From an uncultured Victivallis sp. (GTDB taxonomy: Bacteria > Verrucomicrobiota > Lentisphaeria > Victivallales > Victivallaceae), in the NCBI GenBank assembly GCA_944389935.1, contig CALXOE010000005.1, forward strand, positions 49,899 to 113,898: a stretch of 64,000 bases of DNA, in the 5' to 3' direction. The notes beneath the pieces were generated by a model, which made no database searches, was not told the DNA's origin, and saw only the letters and a list, made by a program, of their open reading frames with translations. The first letter of the stretch is position 1, and each line of letters starts with the position of its first letter. The translations under genes and the position numbers were made by a program. Shown here one piece after another: positions 52,666 through 60,802 of the stretch.

Positions 52666-53376
52666 ATGGTCAAATATTCGATCGTCGTGCCGACGCTGAA
52701 CGAACGGGAGAACATCCTGCTCCTCATCGACCGCATCGAAAAAAGCGGCCTCACGGATTACGAAATCATCGTCGCGGACGAAAACTCCCCCGACGGAACG
52801 GCCGACGCGGTCAACGCCTACGCCGCCGCCGGGCACAGCAACGTCCGCGCGATTCTCAACGACGGTCCACCGGGCTTGAGTCCGAGCATCGTCAAGGGAT
52901 TCCGCGCGGCGAAAGGGGAGTTTCTCTGCTGCATGGACGGCGACCTCCAGCACGACACGGCCGACCTGGCCGGACTTCTGAACGAGCTCGAAAACCACGA
53001 CTTCGCGGTCGGGTCGCGCTACGTCTCCGGCGGGGGATTCAAGGAGAGGTGGAATCCGTTCCGCGTACTCGTGAGCCGTACCGCCGCCATGATGGCGCAT
53101 CTCGTTCTCGGCGTGAAAGTCAAGGACCCGATGTCCGGATTCTTCGCCCTGCGGCGCGAAGCGTTCGAGCGGGTCGCTCCGCAGATGAGTCCGAAAGGAT
53201 TCAAGGTCATGCTCGAACTGCTCTTCTTGCTCACCAGCGCCCCGGAACCGTGCCGCGTGGTCGAACACGGCATCACATTCGGACTGCGCGAGCACGGCAA
53301 AAGCAAGCTCTCCGCCAAAGTCATGCTCGACTATCTGCGGATGCTCCTCGAACTGCGCCGCAGCAGAAAAGCGTAA
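52666..53376 (+). CDS. Family 2 glycosyltransferase, dolichol-phosphate-mannose-synthase-like
   Basis: 236 residues. YSIVVPTLNERENILLLIDRIEKSG, the nucleotide site IIVADENSPDGTADAV, CMDGDLQHD (D-x-D), MSGFFALRREAFERV and GITFGLREHGKSKLSAKVMLDYLRML follow bacterial DPM1/polyprenyl-phosphate glycosyltransferases without C-terminal membrane helices. It transfers a sugar from GDP/UDP to polyprenyl phosphate at the inner membrane face. The start follows AAAGGAGCGGG. Its last 46 bp overlap the end of the convergent rsmB. Confidence 0.87.
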   Translation: MVKYSIVVPTLNERENILLLIDRIEKSGLTDYEIIVADENSPDGTADAVNAYAAAGHSNVRAILNDGPPGLSPSIVKGFRAAKGEFLCCMDGDLQHDTADLAGLLNELENHDFAVGSRYVSGGGFKERWNPFRVLVSRTAAMMAHLVLGVKVKDPMSGFFALRREAFERVAPQMSPKGFKVMLELLFLLTSAPEPCRVVEHGITFGLREHGKSKLSAKVMLDYLRMLLELRRSRKA

Positions 53377-54572
53377 GCGCCATCATGCTCCATCGACGGG
53401 AGCAGCTGCTCCCCGCCGACGGGCTCAAATTCCGGATGCGCCGCGGTAAATCGTTCGATCTGCCGGGCATTCTCCTCCGGTTCGATGCTGCAGGTGCTGT
53501 AGACAAGCTGCCCGCCCGGCGCGACGCGCAGCGCAGCCGCCTCCAGAATCTCATATTGAAGTTCCGTGATCCCGGGGAGTTCCTCCTCACGGAACCGCCA
53601 CAACGCATCCGGACGCCGGCGGAAAACGCCCGTATTGGAACACGGCACATCCGCCAGAACCAGATCAAAACTCCCGGTCAGCTCCCGGGGCTCCGCAACG
53701 ACAACCGGAAACGCAAGCCCGCGACAGCGGAAATTCTCGCGCGTGAGCTCCTGCCGCCGGGCGGAACGGTCAGCCGCCGTCAGTGTCGCCTCCGGCCGCA
53801 TCCGTTCCGCCAGCAGAAGTGACTTGCCCCCCGGCGCAGCGCAGACGTCAAGCACACGACGAACCTCCGCCATCTCCGGCAGGGAGGCCGCCAGCGCGGT
53901 CGCAGGATCCTGAATGTAGATTTTTCCCTCCCGCAGCGCGCCGGACCGCAGCACGGTTCCCGGATCATCGCTCCTGAAAAAACGGAACGGACCGCGGCAT
54001 GCAACCGGCTCAACCGCCCACTCCGCAGGCGGCTCGAATCCCCGCTCCGCCCGGAACGTGAACTCCGCCGGAGCGAGAAATGCGCGTCCCATCGCGGCGA
54101 GCTCCGCGTCCGAACGACTCCGCCGCCAACGTGCCAGGAGCTCCGGCGGAAACACTTCATCCGGAGATTCCCGCATCTCAGGAGGCGCGGCGACGGCACG
54201 CCGCAGAAGCGCATTCACAAAACCGGCTTCCCCGCGCCCTCCCCGCGCTTTCGCCAGTTCCACAGCGACGTTCACCGCCGACTCCGGCGCGATGCCGCTC
54301 TGAAACCGGATCTGCGTCAGCGCCGCCGCCAGCAGCCGCCGCACCCGCGGCCGGGGGGAACGCACGGCGAGTCCCGACAGCCAGTGGTCAATCAGCCGCT
54401 TGTGGCGAAAGTAACCGAAGAGCAGGCTGCTCACCGTCCGACGCAGCTCCGGATGCGCCAGCGAAATGTCAAGCGCATCGTCGAGACTCCGCTCTCCGCT
54501 CTCGACAAGCGCGAGAATCGCCGCGGCGTCGGAAAGCACGTGCGATGCCGTATCAGGGATCACTTTTTGCAT
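53331..54572 (-). CDS. rsmB: 16S rRNA (cytosine-967-C5)-methyltransferase RsmB
   Basis: 413 residues. NusB-like N-terminal domain (about 10-140: SHPELRRTVSSLLFGYFRHKRLIDHWL type helices), then the methyltransferase: VLDVCAAPGGKSLLLAERM, LADVPCSNTGVFRRRPDALWR, QLVYSTCSIEPEEN with both catalytic cysteines. Methylates C967 of 16S rRNA. The N-terminus overlaps the end of hldD by 13 bp and the C-terminus overlaps the convergent GT2 gene by 46 bp. It is the second RsmB/NOP member in the window and the better match to RsmB proper. Confidence 0.9.
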   Translation of the reverse strand: MQKVIPDTASHVLSDAAAILALVESGERSLDDALDISLAHPELRRTVSSLLFGYFRHKRLIDHWLSGLAVRSPRPRVRRLLAAALTQIRFQSGIAPESAVNVAVELAKARGGRGEAGFVNALLRRAVAAPPEMRESPDEVFPPELLARWRRSRSDAELAAMGRAFLAPAEFTFRAERGFEPPAEWAVEPVACRGPFRFFRSDDPGTVLRSGALREGKIYIQDPATALAASLPEMAEVRRVLDVCAAPGGKSLLLAERMRPEATLTAADRSARRQELTRENFRCRGLAFPVVVAEPRELTGSFDLVLADVPCSNTGVFRRRPDALWRFREEELPGITELQYEILEAAALRVAPGGQLVYSTCSIEPEENARQIERFTAAHPEFEPVGGEQLLPSMEHDGAYAFLLRRSSRSIRR

Positions 54573-55549
54573 TCGTCGCCCAGATAACGGCCGGTCATGA
54601 GGTAGTTGCGGATATAATCGAGCACGGAATCATGCAGACTCGTCGCCTCGCGGCCGTATCCGAGCACCTGCAGTTTGCCCATCTCCGCTTTCGTGTAGTA
54701 TTGATAGCGGTCGCGCAGGTGTTCCGGCATGTCGATGTATTCGATGTCGACCGGCTTGCCGAGCGCTTCAAACGCGGCGGCCGCGAGCGCGTTCCAGGTC
54801 TCAGCCCGACCGCTGCCGATGTTGTAAAGCCCCGTCGCATGCGGATTCCGGAAGAGAAACAGCACCATGTCGACCGCATCTTTCACGTAAAGGAAATCGC
54901 GCATCTGCTCGCCGTCGGCATACTCCGGCCGGTAGGAACGGAAGAGTTTGAGTTTTCCCGTCGCAGTGATCTGCTCGAACGCGCGCAACACAACGCTGCG
55001 CATCTCCGCCTTGTGCCGTTCATTCGGTCCGTAGACATTGGAAAATTTGCAGCCGGTCATCTTCGAGAGCACCCCCTGCCGCTTCGCCCAGAGGTCAAAA
55101 AGCTGCTTGGAATAACCGTACATGTTCATCGGCCGCAGCTCCTCTATGCGCGACTCGTCATCGACGTAGCCGCAGCTGCCGTCACCGTAGGTCGCACAGC
55201 TCGAAGCGTAAAGGAAACGGATTCCCCGCGCAAGGCAGAATTTTGCCAGCTCCTGCGTCGCGTGGAAGTTGTTGTCGATCAAATACGAGGCATCCCGCTC
55301 GGTCGTCGACGAACACGCCCCCATGTGGATCACGCCCTCGACCCGTTCCCCGTTGAATCCGCCGGCGGCAAGGCGGGCACGGAACTCCTCTTTCTCCAGA
55401 TAGTCCGTGAACGCCAGCGCACTCAGATTCTTCCACTTGTCCGACTGCCCGAGGTGGTCGACCACAAGAATATCCTCGACCCCCTGCCTGTTCAGCCCCC
55501 ACACGATCGCGCTGCCGATCAGCCCGGCTCCGCCCGTAACGATATACAT
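54560..55549 (-). CDS. hldD: ADP-L-glycero-D-manno-heptose 6-epimerase
   Basis: 329 residues, an extended SDR. MYIVTGGAGLIGSAIVWGLNRQG binds NADP; VIHMGACSSTTERDASYLIDNN, YASSCATYGDG, YGYSKQLFD (catalytic Y-x3-K) and FSNVYGPNERHKAEMRSVV are the HldD/RfaD pattern, and RMNMYGYSKQ is replaced by LRPMNMYGYSKQ. It makes the L,D-heptose donor for LPS inner core. It starts 2 nt after lptD, so LPS sugar supply and LPS export are in one operon. Confidence 0.94.
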   Translation of the reverse strand: MYIVTGGAGLIGSAIVWGLNRQGVEDILVVDHLGQSDKWKNLSALAFTDYLEKEEFRARLAAGGFNGERVEGVIHMGACSSTTERDASYLIDNNFHATQELAKFCLARGIRFLYASSCATYGDGSCGYVDDESRIEELRPMNMYGYSKQLFDLWAKRQGVLSKMTGCKFSNVYGPNERHKAEMRSVVLRAFEQITATGKLKLFRSYRPEYADGEQMRDFLYVKDAVDMVLFLFRNPHATGLYNIGSGRAETWNALAAAAFEALGKPVDIEYIDMPEHLRDRYQYYTKAEMGKLQVLGYGREATSLHDSVLDYIRNYLMTGRYLGDECKK

Positions 55550-55551
55550 GA

Positions 55552-58197
55552 TCAGTCATTGCTCCAGAATTTACTTCCGCGCGACGAACCCGGCGTCCGC
55601 ATCGCGGAATCGGCCTGAGAAAGAATCCTGTTCTGTCCCCCCTTCTGCAGCGGAGACTGCAATCCGGTCAGGTAGATGGAGAACAGGAAATTCGTATTGT
55701 ATGTGTGATCGTCGTCATCCCGTTCCCACTGCAGCCCGGCCGCGACCTCCCAGCAGTGGAAATTGCGGACGACCTGCAGAGTATGAACGTCGATATACCC
55801 CTCCTGAATATCGTATGCCATCGCATAGGATGCGAACGTCCGCCGGTCCGGCGTGATCGGGACCCGCACGCTGAACCGCAACTCTTCGGTATGCTCGTCA
55901 AAATATTTCGTAAAGTAGGAGCCGGCATCGAGCTGCGTGAGCGTCGACCCCATCGAATAGGCGCTGCGCGATCCGTAGGGCCGGTGGTAGACATAGGCAA
56001 ACATGAACTCCCAGTCCGGCGCGGGCGAATACTTCAACGTGATGTTCCAGCGGTTCAGCCAACGCAGATTCAACCCCGGATGCCCCGCTTTCCGGCCGTT
56101 CCGGATCGTCTCGGGAATCTCGCCGTTGTTGTTCCCGGCATCGATGGAAAACAGCGTGGAAATGGAGAATCCCTTGAACGGAGTCGCCGTCAAAATCGTA
56201 CAGAAGTCGCCGATCTGGCTGTAATCACCCTCTTTTTCCATGTGGAGATCCCAGTAGTTCTCCATCGAGAGATACTCCCGGATCGAATTTCCATCGCGCG
56301 TCTGCAGCCGGTTCTCCAACCCGAAACGGACGAAGTGCTGCTTGTCGATCCGGTCGATGTCGTCAAAGTAGTAAAGGTGATCCGGACGCACGTTCGGCCT
56401 CGGAATCAAGGTGTAATTGATATAGGGGCGGATCACATGCCGGAGGCCGTCCAGAGCCAGAAACGAACTGCGGACGTCCTGCCAGGTGTTGTAGATCTTC
56501 GTCGAAGCCTCCACGCCGACTTCCCCGAGGAACCGCAGTTTCGAGCCCCCCTTGTTGTCGTAATTGACCAGCGGGAAACCGGTCGTATTCTGGGGATCCG
56601 CCGCGCGGAACATGTTCAGAAGCGCCTCCGTGCTGACCTTGCGCTTCGAGGTGTTGGAATAAGCCGTCAGCTTCATTCCGGCACGCGGAACCACCGTCAG
56701 CCAGTCGAACCGGATCGGGAAATAGAGAAAGTGAGTCGTATCCATCCGGAAGCTCGAGTAGTTCTTCAACCGCTCATTCGGATAGCGCTTGTTCCGCTTG
56801 TCGAATTTGATCCAGTCCATCTTCAGGTAATCGAGCGAGAGATCCCCCTGATAGTAGAAATTCGTATGGAAGATCTGCTGCCGGGGAACGTCGAGCCGGA
56901 ATCCCGGCAGACGCTGTACCGTCGTGTAAAAACTGTTCACTTTCGGCCGGACGTAAAGCGACGCACTGAAATGGTCAAACTGCTGTTCGAGCGAGGCGTA
57001 GGTCGCCGGCTGCGGATCCCGGTTATACCGGTCGCTGAAAAAGTCTCGCGTGATGTAGGGGTCGCTCATGAGCTCAAACACCCCGCGGAAATCGAGTCGC
57101 GGCGTGATATGCGTCACATTTGAAATCCGGAAATCATACCGCATCTTCGGAATCCGGATCCGGTATTTGTTATAATCATCCGTCTTGTACTGGTCGAGAT
57201 CCCAGATGCCATAGCCGAAGATCTCCGTGCGCGAATTGTCCGTCTCAAAATCCCCGCGCGCCCCGTAACCGAATCCGCGGTAGGAGTAGTAATCCCCGAG
57301 CAGCTTCACCGAGGCATACGGATATTCACTGAACGTGAAACGTTTGGAAAGCATCACGTAATATCCCCAGTCGGAATCCTTGCCCCATTGCGTGCTGAAC
57401 AACCCCGGCGACTCGTCTTTCGGTTTGTAGAAAATCGGCAGCCACATGACCGGAACACCGTAAACCTTCCAGAAGCCGTTGGTCAGAAACACCGAGTGGT
57501 CGCCGACATCCGTGTCGATCGTCTCAAGTCCGTAAAATTCCGTCGTATGCGGCGTGAACTGCGCACTCGTGCAGCCGATGGAATAGTGGCCGTTGTCGTC
57601 CTCCAGATAATTGCAGGAGCTGATCTCGGCGTTCGTCACGGTGATGATGCCGTCCGGCTTGCGTTCCGCGCTCTCGGCGCGGCAGACAAAGGTCTGAAAC
57701 CGCAGCTGAGCCTCTTCAAATCGGAAATACCCGCTCTCGAGGTTGCCGATGAGCTTCTGCGCCTTGATGTTGTCCGTCAGCATCGAGACCGAAACGCTGA
57801 CCTGCTGCTCGCCCCAGACGTTCCCGACGATTCCGAGTACGCTCACACTGGTGTTCGGCGCATTCTGCATGCGGGCGAGTTTCGCCATGTCGACGACCCC
57901 GGTCGTGGTTTGCCAGCGGTAGACCTGCACATTCCCGCTCGCCTCGAAGTCGCGGCTCTCGATGTTGATCACCGCCTGATCGGCATAGATTTCAAGATCT
58001 CCAGCCGGGATGTACACCCCTCTGGCCACGATGTTCTGCCCGGCGAACTGCCAGCTTTCGGCATTGAACTCCTTGAAAGAGGAGAAGTTCATTTTTGCCG
58101 CACTCAGATTCGCGGCGCTGAGCGGCGCCGCCAGAACGGCGGCAAGCACGAGGGACGCCAGCAGAAACTTCCCCTTGTTTGAGAGCAATCGCGTCAT
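55552..58197 (-). CDS. lptD: LPS-assembly protein LptD
   Basis: 881 residues with a signal peptide (FLLASLVLAAVLAAPLSA). An N-terminal LptA/OstA jellyroll region (about 35-200: GQNIVARGVYIPAGDLEIYADQAVINIESRDFEASGNVQVY) is followed by a large beta barrel rich in alternating aromatic strands (KVYGVPVMWLPIFYKPKDES, FGLENRLQTRDGNS, AGLQWERDDDDHTYNTNFLFSIYLTG). The VPVMWLPIFY segment is the usual start of the LptD barrel. It inserts LPS in the outer leaflet. The ATG overlaps the MDR stop as ATGA. The usual C-terminal tail is short, and no lptE is in the window. Confidence 0.93.
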   Translation of the reverse strand: MTRLLSNKGKFLLASLVLAAVLAAPLSAANLSAAKMNFSSFKEFNAESWQFAGQNIVARGVYIPAGDLEIYADQAVINIESRDFEASGNVQVYRWQTTTGVVDMAKLARMQNAPNTSVSVLGIVGNVWGEQQVSVSVSMLTDNIKAQKLIGNLESGYFRFEEAQLRFQTFVCRAESAERKPDGIITVTNAEISSCNYLEDDNGHYSIGCTSAQFTPHTTEFYGLETIDTDVGDHSVFLTNGFWKVYGVPVMWLPIFYKPKDESPGLFSTQWGKDSDWGYYVMLSKRFTFSEYPYASVKLLGDYYSYRGFGYGARGDFETDNSRTEIFGYGIWDLDQYKTDDYNKYRIRIPKMRYDFRISNVTHITPRLDFRGVFELMSDPYITRDFFSDRYNRDPQPATYASLEQQFDHFSASLYVRPKVNSFYTTVQRLPGFRLDVPRQQIFHTNFYYQGDLSLDYLKMDWIKFDKRNKRYPNERLKNYSSFRMDTTHFLYFPIRFDWLTVVPRAGMKLTAYSNTSKRKVSTEALLNMFRAADPQNTTGFPLVNYDNKGGSKLRFLGEVGVEASTKIYNTWQDVRSSFLALDGLRHVIRPYINYTLIPRPNVRPDHLYYFDDIDRIDKQHFVRFGLENRLQTRDGNSIREYLSMENYWDLHMEKEGDYSQIGDFCTILTATPFKGFSISTLFSIDAGNNNGEIPETIRNGRKAGHPGLNLRWLNRWNITLKYSPAPDWEFMFAYVYHRPYGSRSAYSMGSTLTQLDAGSYFTKYFDEHTEELRFSVRVPITPDRRTFASYAMAYDIQEGYIDVHTLQVVRNFHCWEVAAGLQWERDDDDHTYNTNFLFSIYLTGLQSPLQKGGQNRILSQADSAMRTPGSSRGSKFWSND

Positions 58198-59864
58198 CTT
58201 TCCTGCTCGTAAATACGTTTCAATTCCATCTCGGTCGCCATGGTGTAACATCCGGCGCAGTCAAGCGTACCGCCGATCGCAGGCCCGAGTTTCGCAATCT
58301 CCCGAATCGGGGTGAGCGGCATATCCGGCGCATTCGGAAAAATCACCGTTTTTCCGGGAAACTTCGCGCCGATGACCGCTTCGAGTCCCTGTTTGAGCGC
58401 TTTCATCCCGCCGATCGCCGCCAGTGCCGTAACCGGATTGAGTTCCCCGGTCTCCGCCAGAACCAGCGTATGCCGCAGATGTTCCGTGCGGCTGCCGCTC
58501 GAGCCGATGTAACGATGCCCGCAATTCACGATGCCGTCGATCGAGAGCACGCCCTCCATCCCCGCCGGGATTCCGGCAAAAATGTTCATAAGCCCGTCCT
58601 CCGCCAGGTAATTCGCCGCGTGCGACAGCACCGGCACCACCGGAACGAGCATGACAATATCATCAAACCCCTGCGGAGCAAAGTCGCGCAGCAGGGCGTC
58701 GAACTCCTCCGGCGTGAGTTTCGACGGATTCACCGCCCGGAACTCGATTCCGCGTTCCGCAATCGATTCGGCCAGAAGTTTTTCGACGTTCGCAATGCGG
58801 TCGGAATCCATATCGGTCACGAGAATCCGCGACGGCCCGTCCGGATTCTCCACGGCGAGCTGCGTGTGCATCTGCCCCATCGCCCCCGCGCCACCGGGCA
58901 GCCAGCAGATGCCGCCTTTCTTCATCCGGCTGCGGACGTTCCGGCCATAGGCGGCCGAAAGAACCGTTCCGGGAGCTCCCTGATAGAAAAATCCCTCGTA
59001 GTGAATCCGCCCGACATCGAACATGCCGGTTTTCCCCTCATAGTCACCGATGAAACTCGTGACCGCGCCGCGGCTGCCGAGTTTTGCCGCAGCTTCCGCA
59101 AACTCCGTCGGAAGATTGCAGAGAAAAATATCGTCGAACTGCACGCCGGACGGAATCTCGTCAACCAGCGTCATCTTCACCCCGAGATCGGCATTCAACT
59201 GTTCGACCGCGGCGGGCGAAAGACCGAAACCGACCACACTCGACGGCGCAGCCTGCTTCAACGCCTCCCCGGCTCCATAGACCTGCCCATCCCCGGCTGC
59301 AATGAAAACGCGGCCGCCCGGAAGCGGCGCGGTGCGGTTCTCAATCATGTAACTGGCCTGCACGCAGGTCCACGGCTCCAGCAGCGCCGCCACGGCCGCC
59401 GGCATGTCGTCGGAGATCGGCAGCAGGTAACACCCCTCGTCGCCGTTGAGCACGCGCTGGTCGATCACGCTGTACTGTTCCATCCCGCCGTTGATCGCGT
59501 AACCATACGCGAAACCTCTGCCGTTCACGTAGATATCGGCCTGAATGATGAAGCGTTCGCCGATGTCGAACTTACCGGTCAGCTTTTCTCCGACTTTCAC
59601 GACGGTCATGACCGCCTCATGGCCGGGAATCACGGGATCCTTCTTCAGATCTTTTGAAATCACCCGGGGGTGCGCCTCCCCCGCGCGGATCAGCTTCACA
59701 TCGGAGAAACACAATCCAATCGCATCGATCCGGACGAGCAGCTCCTCCGGCCCGATCGCGGGAACCGGAATCTCGCACGGCTGATCGTTCACACCGAAAT
59801 TCTCCATCCCCGCGCCGAACAGCGGCCATGCCAGCATCTTCTCCGGAATCGTAGCGTTGTTCAT
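58194..59864 (-). CDS. Medium-chain dehydrogenase with an extended second Rossmann segment
   Basis: 556 residues against about 350-410 for normal MDR enzymes. N-terminus: LLVRIDAIGLCFSDVKLIRAGE and VIPGHEAVMTVVKVG (GHE-type zinc ligand region), AVAALLEPWTCV. Then two Rossmann-like stretches: PGGRVFIAAGDGQVYGAGEALKQ and, 130 residues later, ICWLPGGAGAMGQMHTQLAVE with ILVTDMD. The normal cofactor loop is therefore doubled or carries an inserted domain of about 150 residues. It resembles L-sorbose-1-phosphate/SorE-type dehydrogenases from anaerobes. GGGAGA precedes ATG 59864. First gene of the lptD-hldD-rsmB operon, an odd partner for LPS genes. Confidence 0.7.
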   Translation of the reverse strand: MNNATIPEKMLAWPLFGAGMENFGVNDQPCEIPVPAIGPEELLVRIDAIGLCFSDVKLIRAGEAHPRVISKDLKKDPVIPGHEAVMTVVKVGEKLTGKFDIGERFIIQADIYVNGRGFAYGYAINGGMEQYSVIDQRVLNGDEGCYLLPISDDMPAAVAALLEPWTCVQASYMIENRTAPLPGGRVFIAAGDGQVYGAGEALKQAAPSSVVGFGLSPAAVEQLNADLGVKMTLVDEIPSGVQFDDIFLCNLPTEFAEAAAKLGSRGAVTSFIGDYEGKTGMFDVGRIHYEGFFYQGAPGTVLSAAYGRNVRSRMKKGGICWLPGGAGAMGQMHTQLAVENPDGPSRILVTDMDSDRIANVEKLLAESIAERGIEFRAVNPSKLTPEEFDALLRDFAPQGFDDIVMLVPVVPVLSHAANYLAEDGLMNIFAGIPAGMEGVLSIDGIVNCGHRYIGSSGSRTEHLRHTLVLAETGELNPVTALAAIGGMKALKQGLEAVIGAKFPGKTVIFPNAPDMPLTPIREIAKLGPAIGGTLDCAGCYTMATEMELKRIYEQER

Positions 59865-60049
59865 ATCGTCTCCCCGTTCCTCACCCAGTTTTTTCAAAAA
59901 CGTCCTCCCGTCGACGCGCCGAACGCAAAGTCGCCGGAATGATTCACCAAGTAATGGCCGCGGCCCCATGACGACAAGCGGAAGTGCAGAGGAAGAATAC
60001 CGCGTCCATCAGCGGGTGCTCCAGACGCATCCCCGCGGAAAAGATACCG

Positions 60050-60073
60050 AAAAAAACTCATTGCACCCTGCAA
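60050..60073 (-). terminator. Terminator after rdgB, or attenuator in the MDR leader
   Basis: On the minus strand TTGCA-GGG-TGCAA followed shortly by seven T (A-run 60050-60056). It lies downstream of rdgB but also downstream of the promoter at 60107-60135. Confidence 0.55.
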
Positions 60074-60106
60074 CCGGTTATCGTGAATCAATGACCGAAA
60101 CCCCTT

Positions 60107-60135
60107 AATATATCACGCGCCCGCGCAAATTGCAA
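60107..60135 (-). promoter_or_regulatory. Candidate promoter of the MDR-lptD-hldD-rsmB operon
   Basis: On the minus strand TTGCAA (60130-60135), 17 bp, TATATT (60107-60112), identical boxes and spacing to the ilvC promoter. Its leader to ATG 59864 would be about 235 nt and would include the hairpin at 60050-60073. No gene was found in the 279-bp gap 59865-60143. Confidence 0.55.
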
Positions 60136-60143
60136 TCCGCGCG

Positions 60144-60749
60144 TCAGAGATCGAAATCGTCGTCCAGCACGGACATCTCGTCCTCGACGAAATTCAGCGC
60201 AAGCTTGAACGCCGCCGCCCGGTGGCTGATCTTGTTCTTGAGTTCCTGCGGCATTTCGCCGAATGTCTGTTCGTACCCGTCCGGCTGGAAGACCGGATCA
60301 TATCCGAATCCGGACTCTCCGCGGGGAGAATCGACGATCCGTCCCCGCACCTCGCCCTCAAACGTCTCGATCACTTCCCCGTTGATCGCGATCGCGATCG
60401 CGCAGACGAAGCGGGCGCGGCGATTCTCCTTGTCTTTGAGTTCGTCAAGAAGTTTGGCGATCCGCTCCTTATCGGTCGGCGCGTAGCGGGCGGAGAGAAT
60501 ACCGGGACGACCGTCGAGCGCCTCGACCTCCAGCCCGGAGTCGTCGGCAAATGCCGGAACGTCGCAATATTTGCAGGCTGCGAGCGCTTTCTTCGCGGCA
60601 TTCTCGCGAAACGACGTTCCATCCTCCTCCACTCCGGGGAAGTTCGGATAGTCGAGCAGCGACTTCAGTTCCACTTTCTGTCCCTCGAGCAGTTCGGCGT
60701 ACTCTTTGACTTTGTGCGCGTTGTTCGTGGCAACGACAATATAGGCCAT
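60144..60749 (-). CDS. rdgB: Non-canonical purine NTP pyrophosphatase (RdgB/HAM1)
   Basis: 201 residues. YIVVATNNAHKVKEYAELL, GTSFRENAAKKALAACKYCDVPAFADDSGLEVEALDGRPGILSARYA, and FGYDPVFQPDGYEQTFGEMPQELKNKISHRAAAFK are the conserved HAM1 motifs. It hydrolyses dITP and XTP to monophosphates and complements the dut gene in this window as nucleotide-pool cleaner. Start at 60749 follows GGAAAGA. Divergent from tilS. Confidence 0.95.
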   Translation of the reverse strand: MAYIVVATNNAHKVKEYAELLEGQKVELKSLLDYPNFPGVEEDGTSFRENAAKKALAACKYCDVPAFADDSGLEVEALDGRPGILSARYAPTDKERIAKLLDELKDKENRRARFVCAIAIAINGEVIETFEGEVRGRIVDSPRGESGFGYDPVFQPDGYEQTFGEMPQELKNKISHRAAAFKLALNFVEDEMSVLDDDFDL

Positions 60750-60764
60750 ATCTTTCCAAGCTCC

Positions 60765-60793
60765 TTGCATTCGTTCTTTCCGTCATATATAGT
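60765..60793 (+). promoter_or_regulatory. Promoter of tilS
   Basis: TTGCAT (60765-60770), 17 bp, TATAGT (60788-60793); the transcript would start near 60800. Confidence 0.65.
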
Positions 60794-60802
60794 ATAACCG
60801 GA

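Noticed and set aside
59865..60143. Short frames in the gap before the MDR gene (e.g. 59894-60091 minus)
   Set aside because: No ribosome site, no recognisable composition, and they overlap the hairpin and promoter signals.
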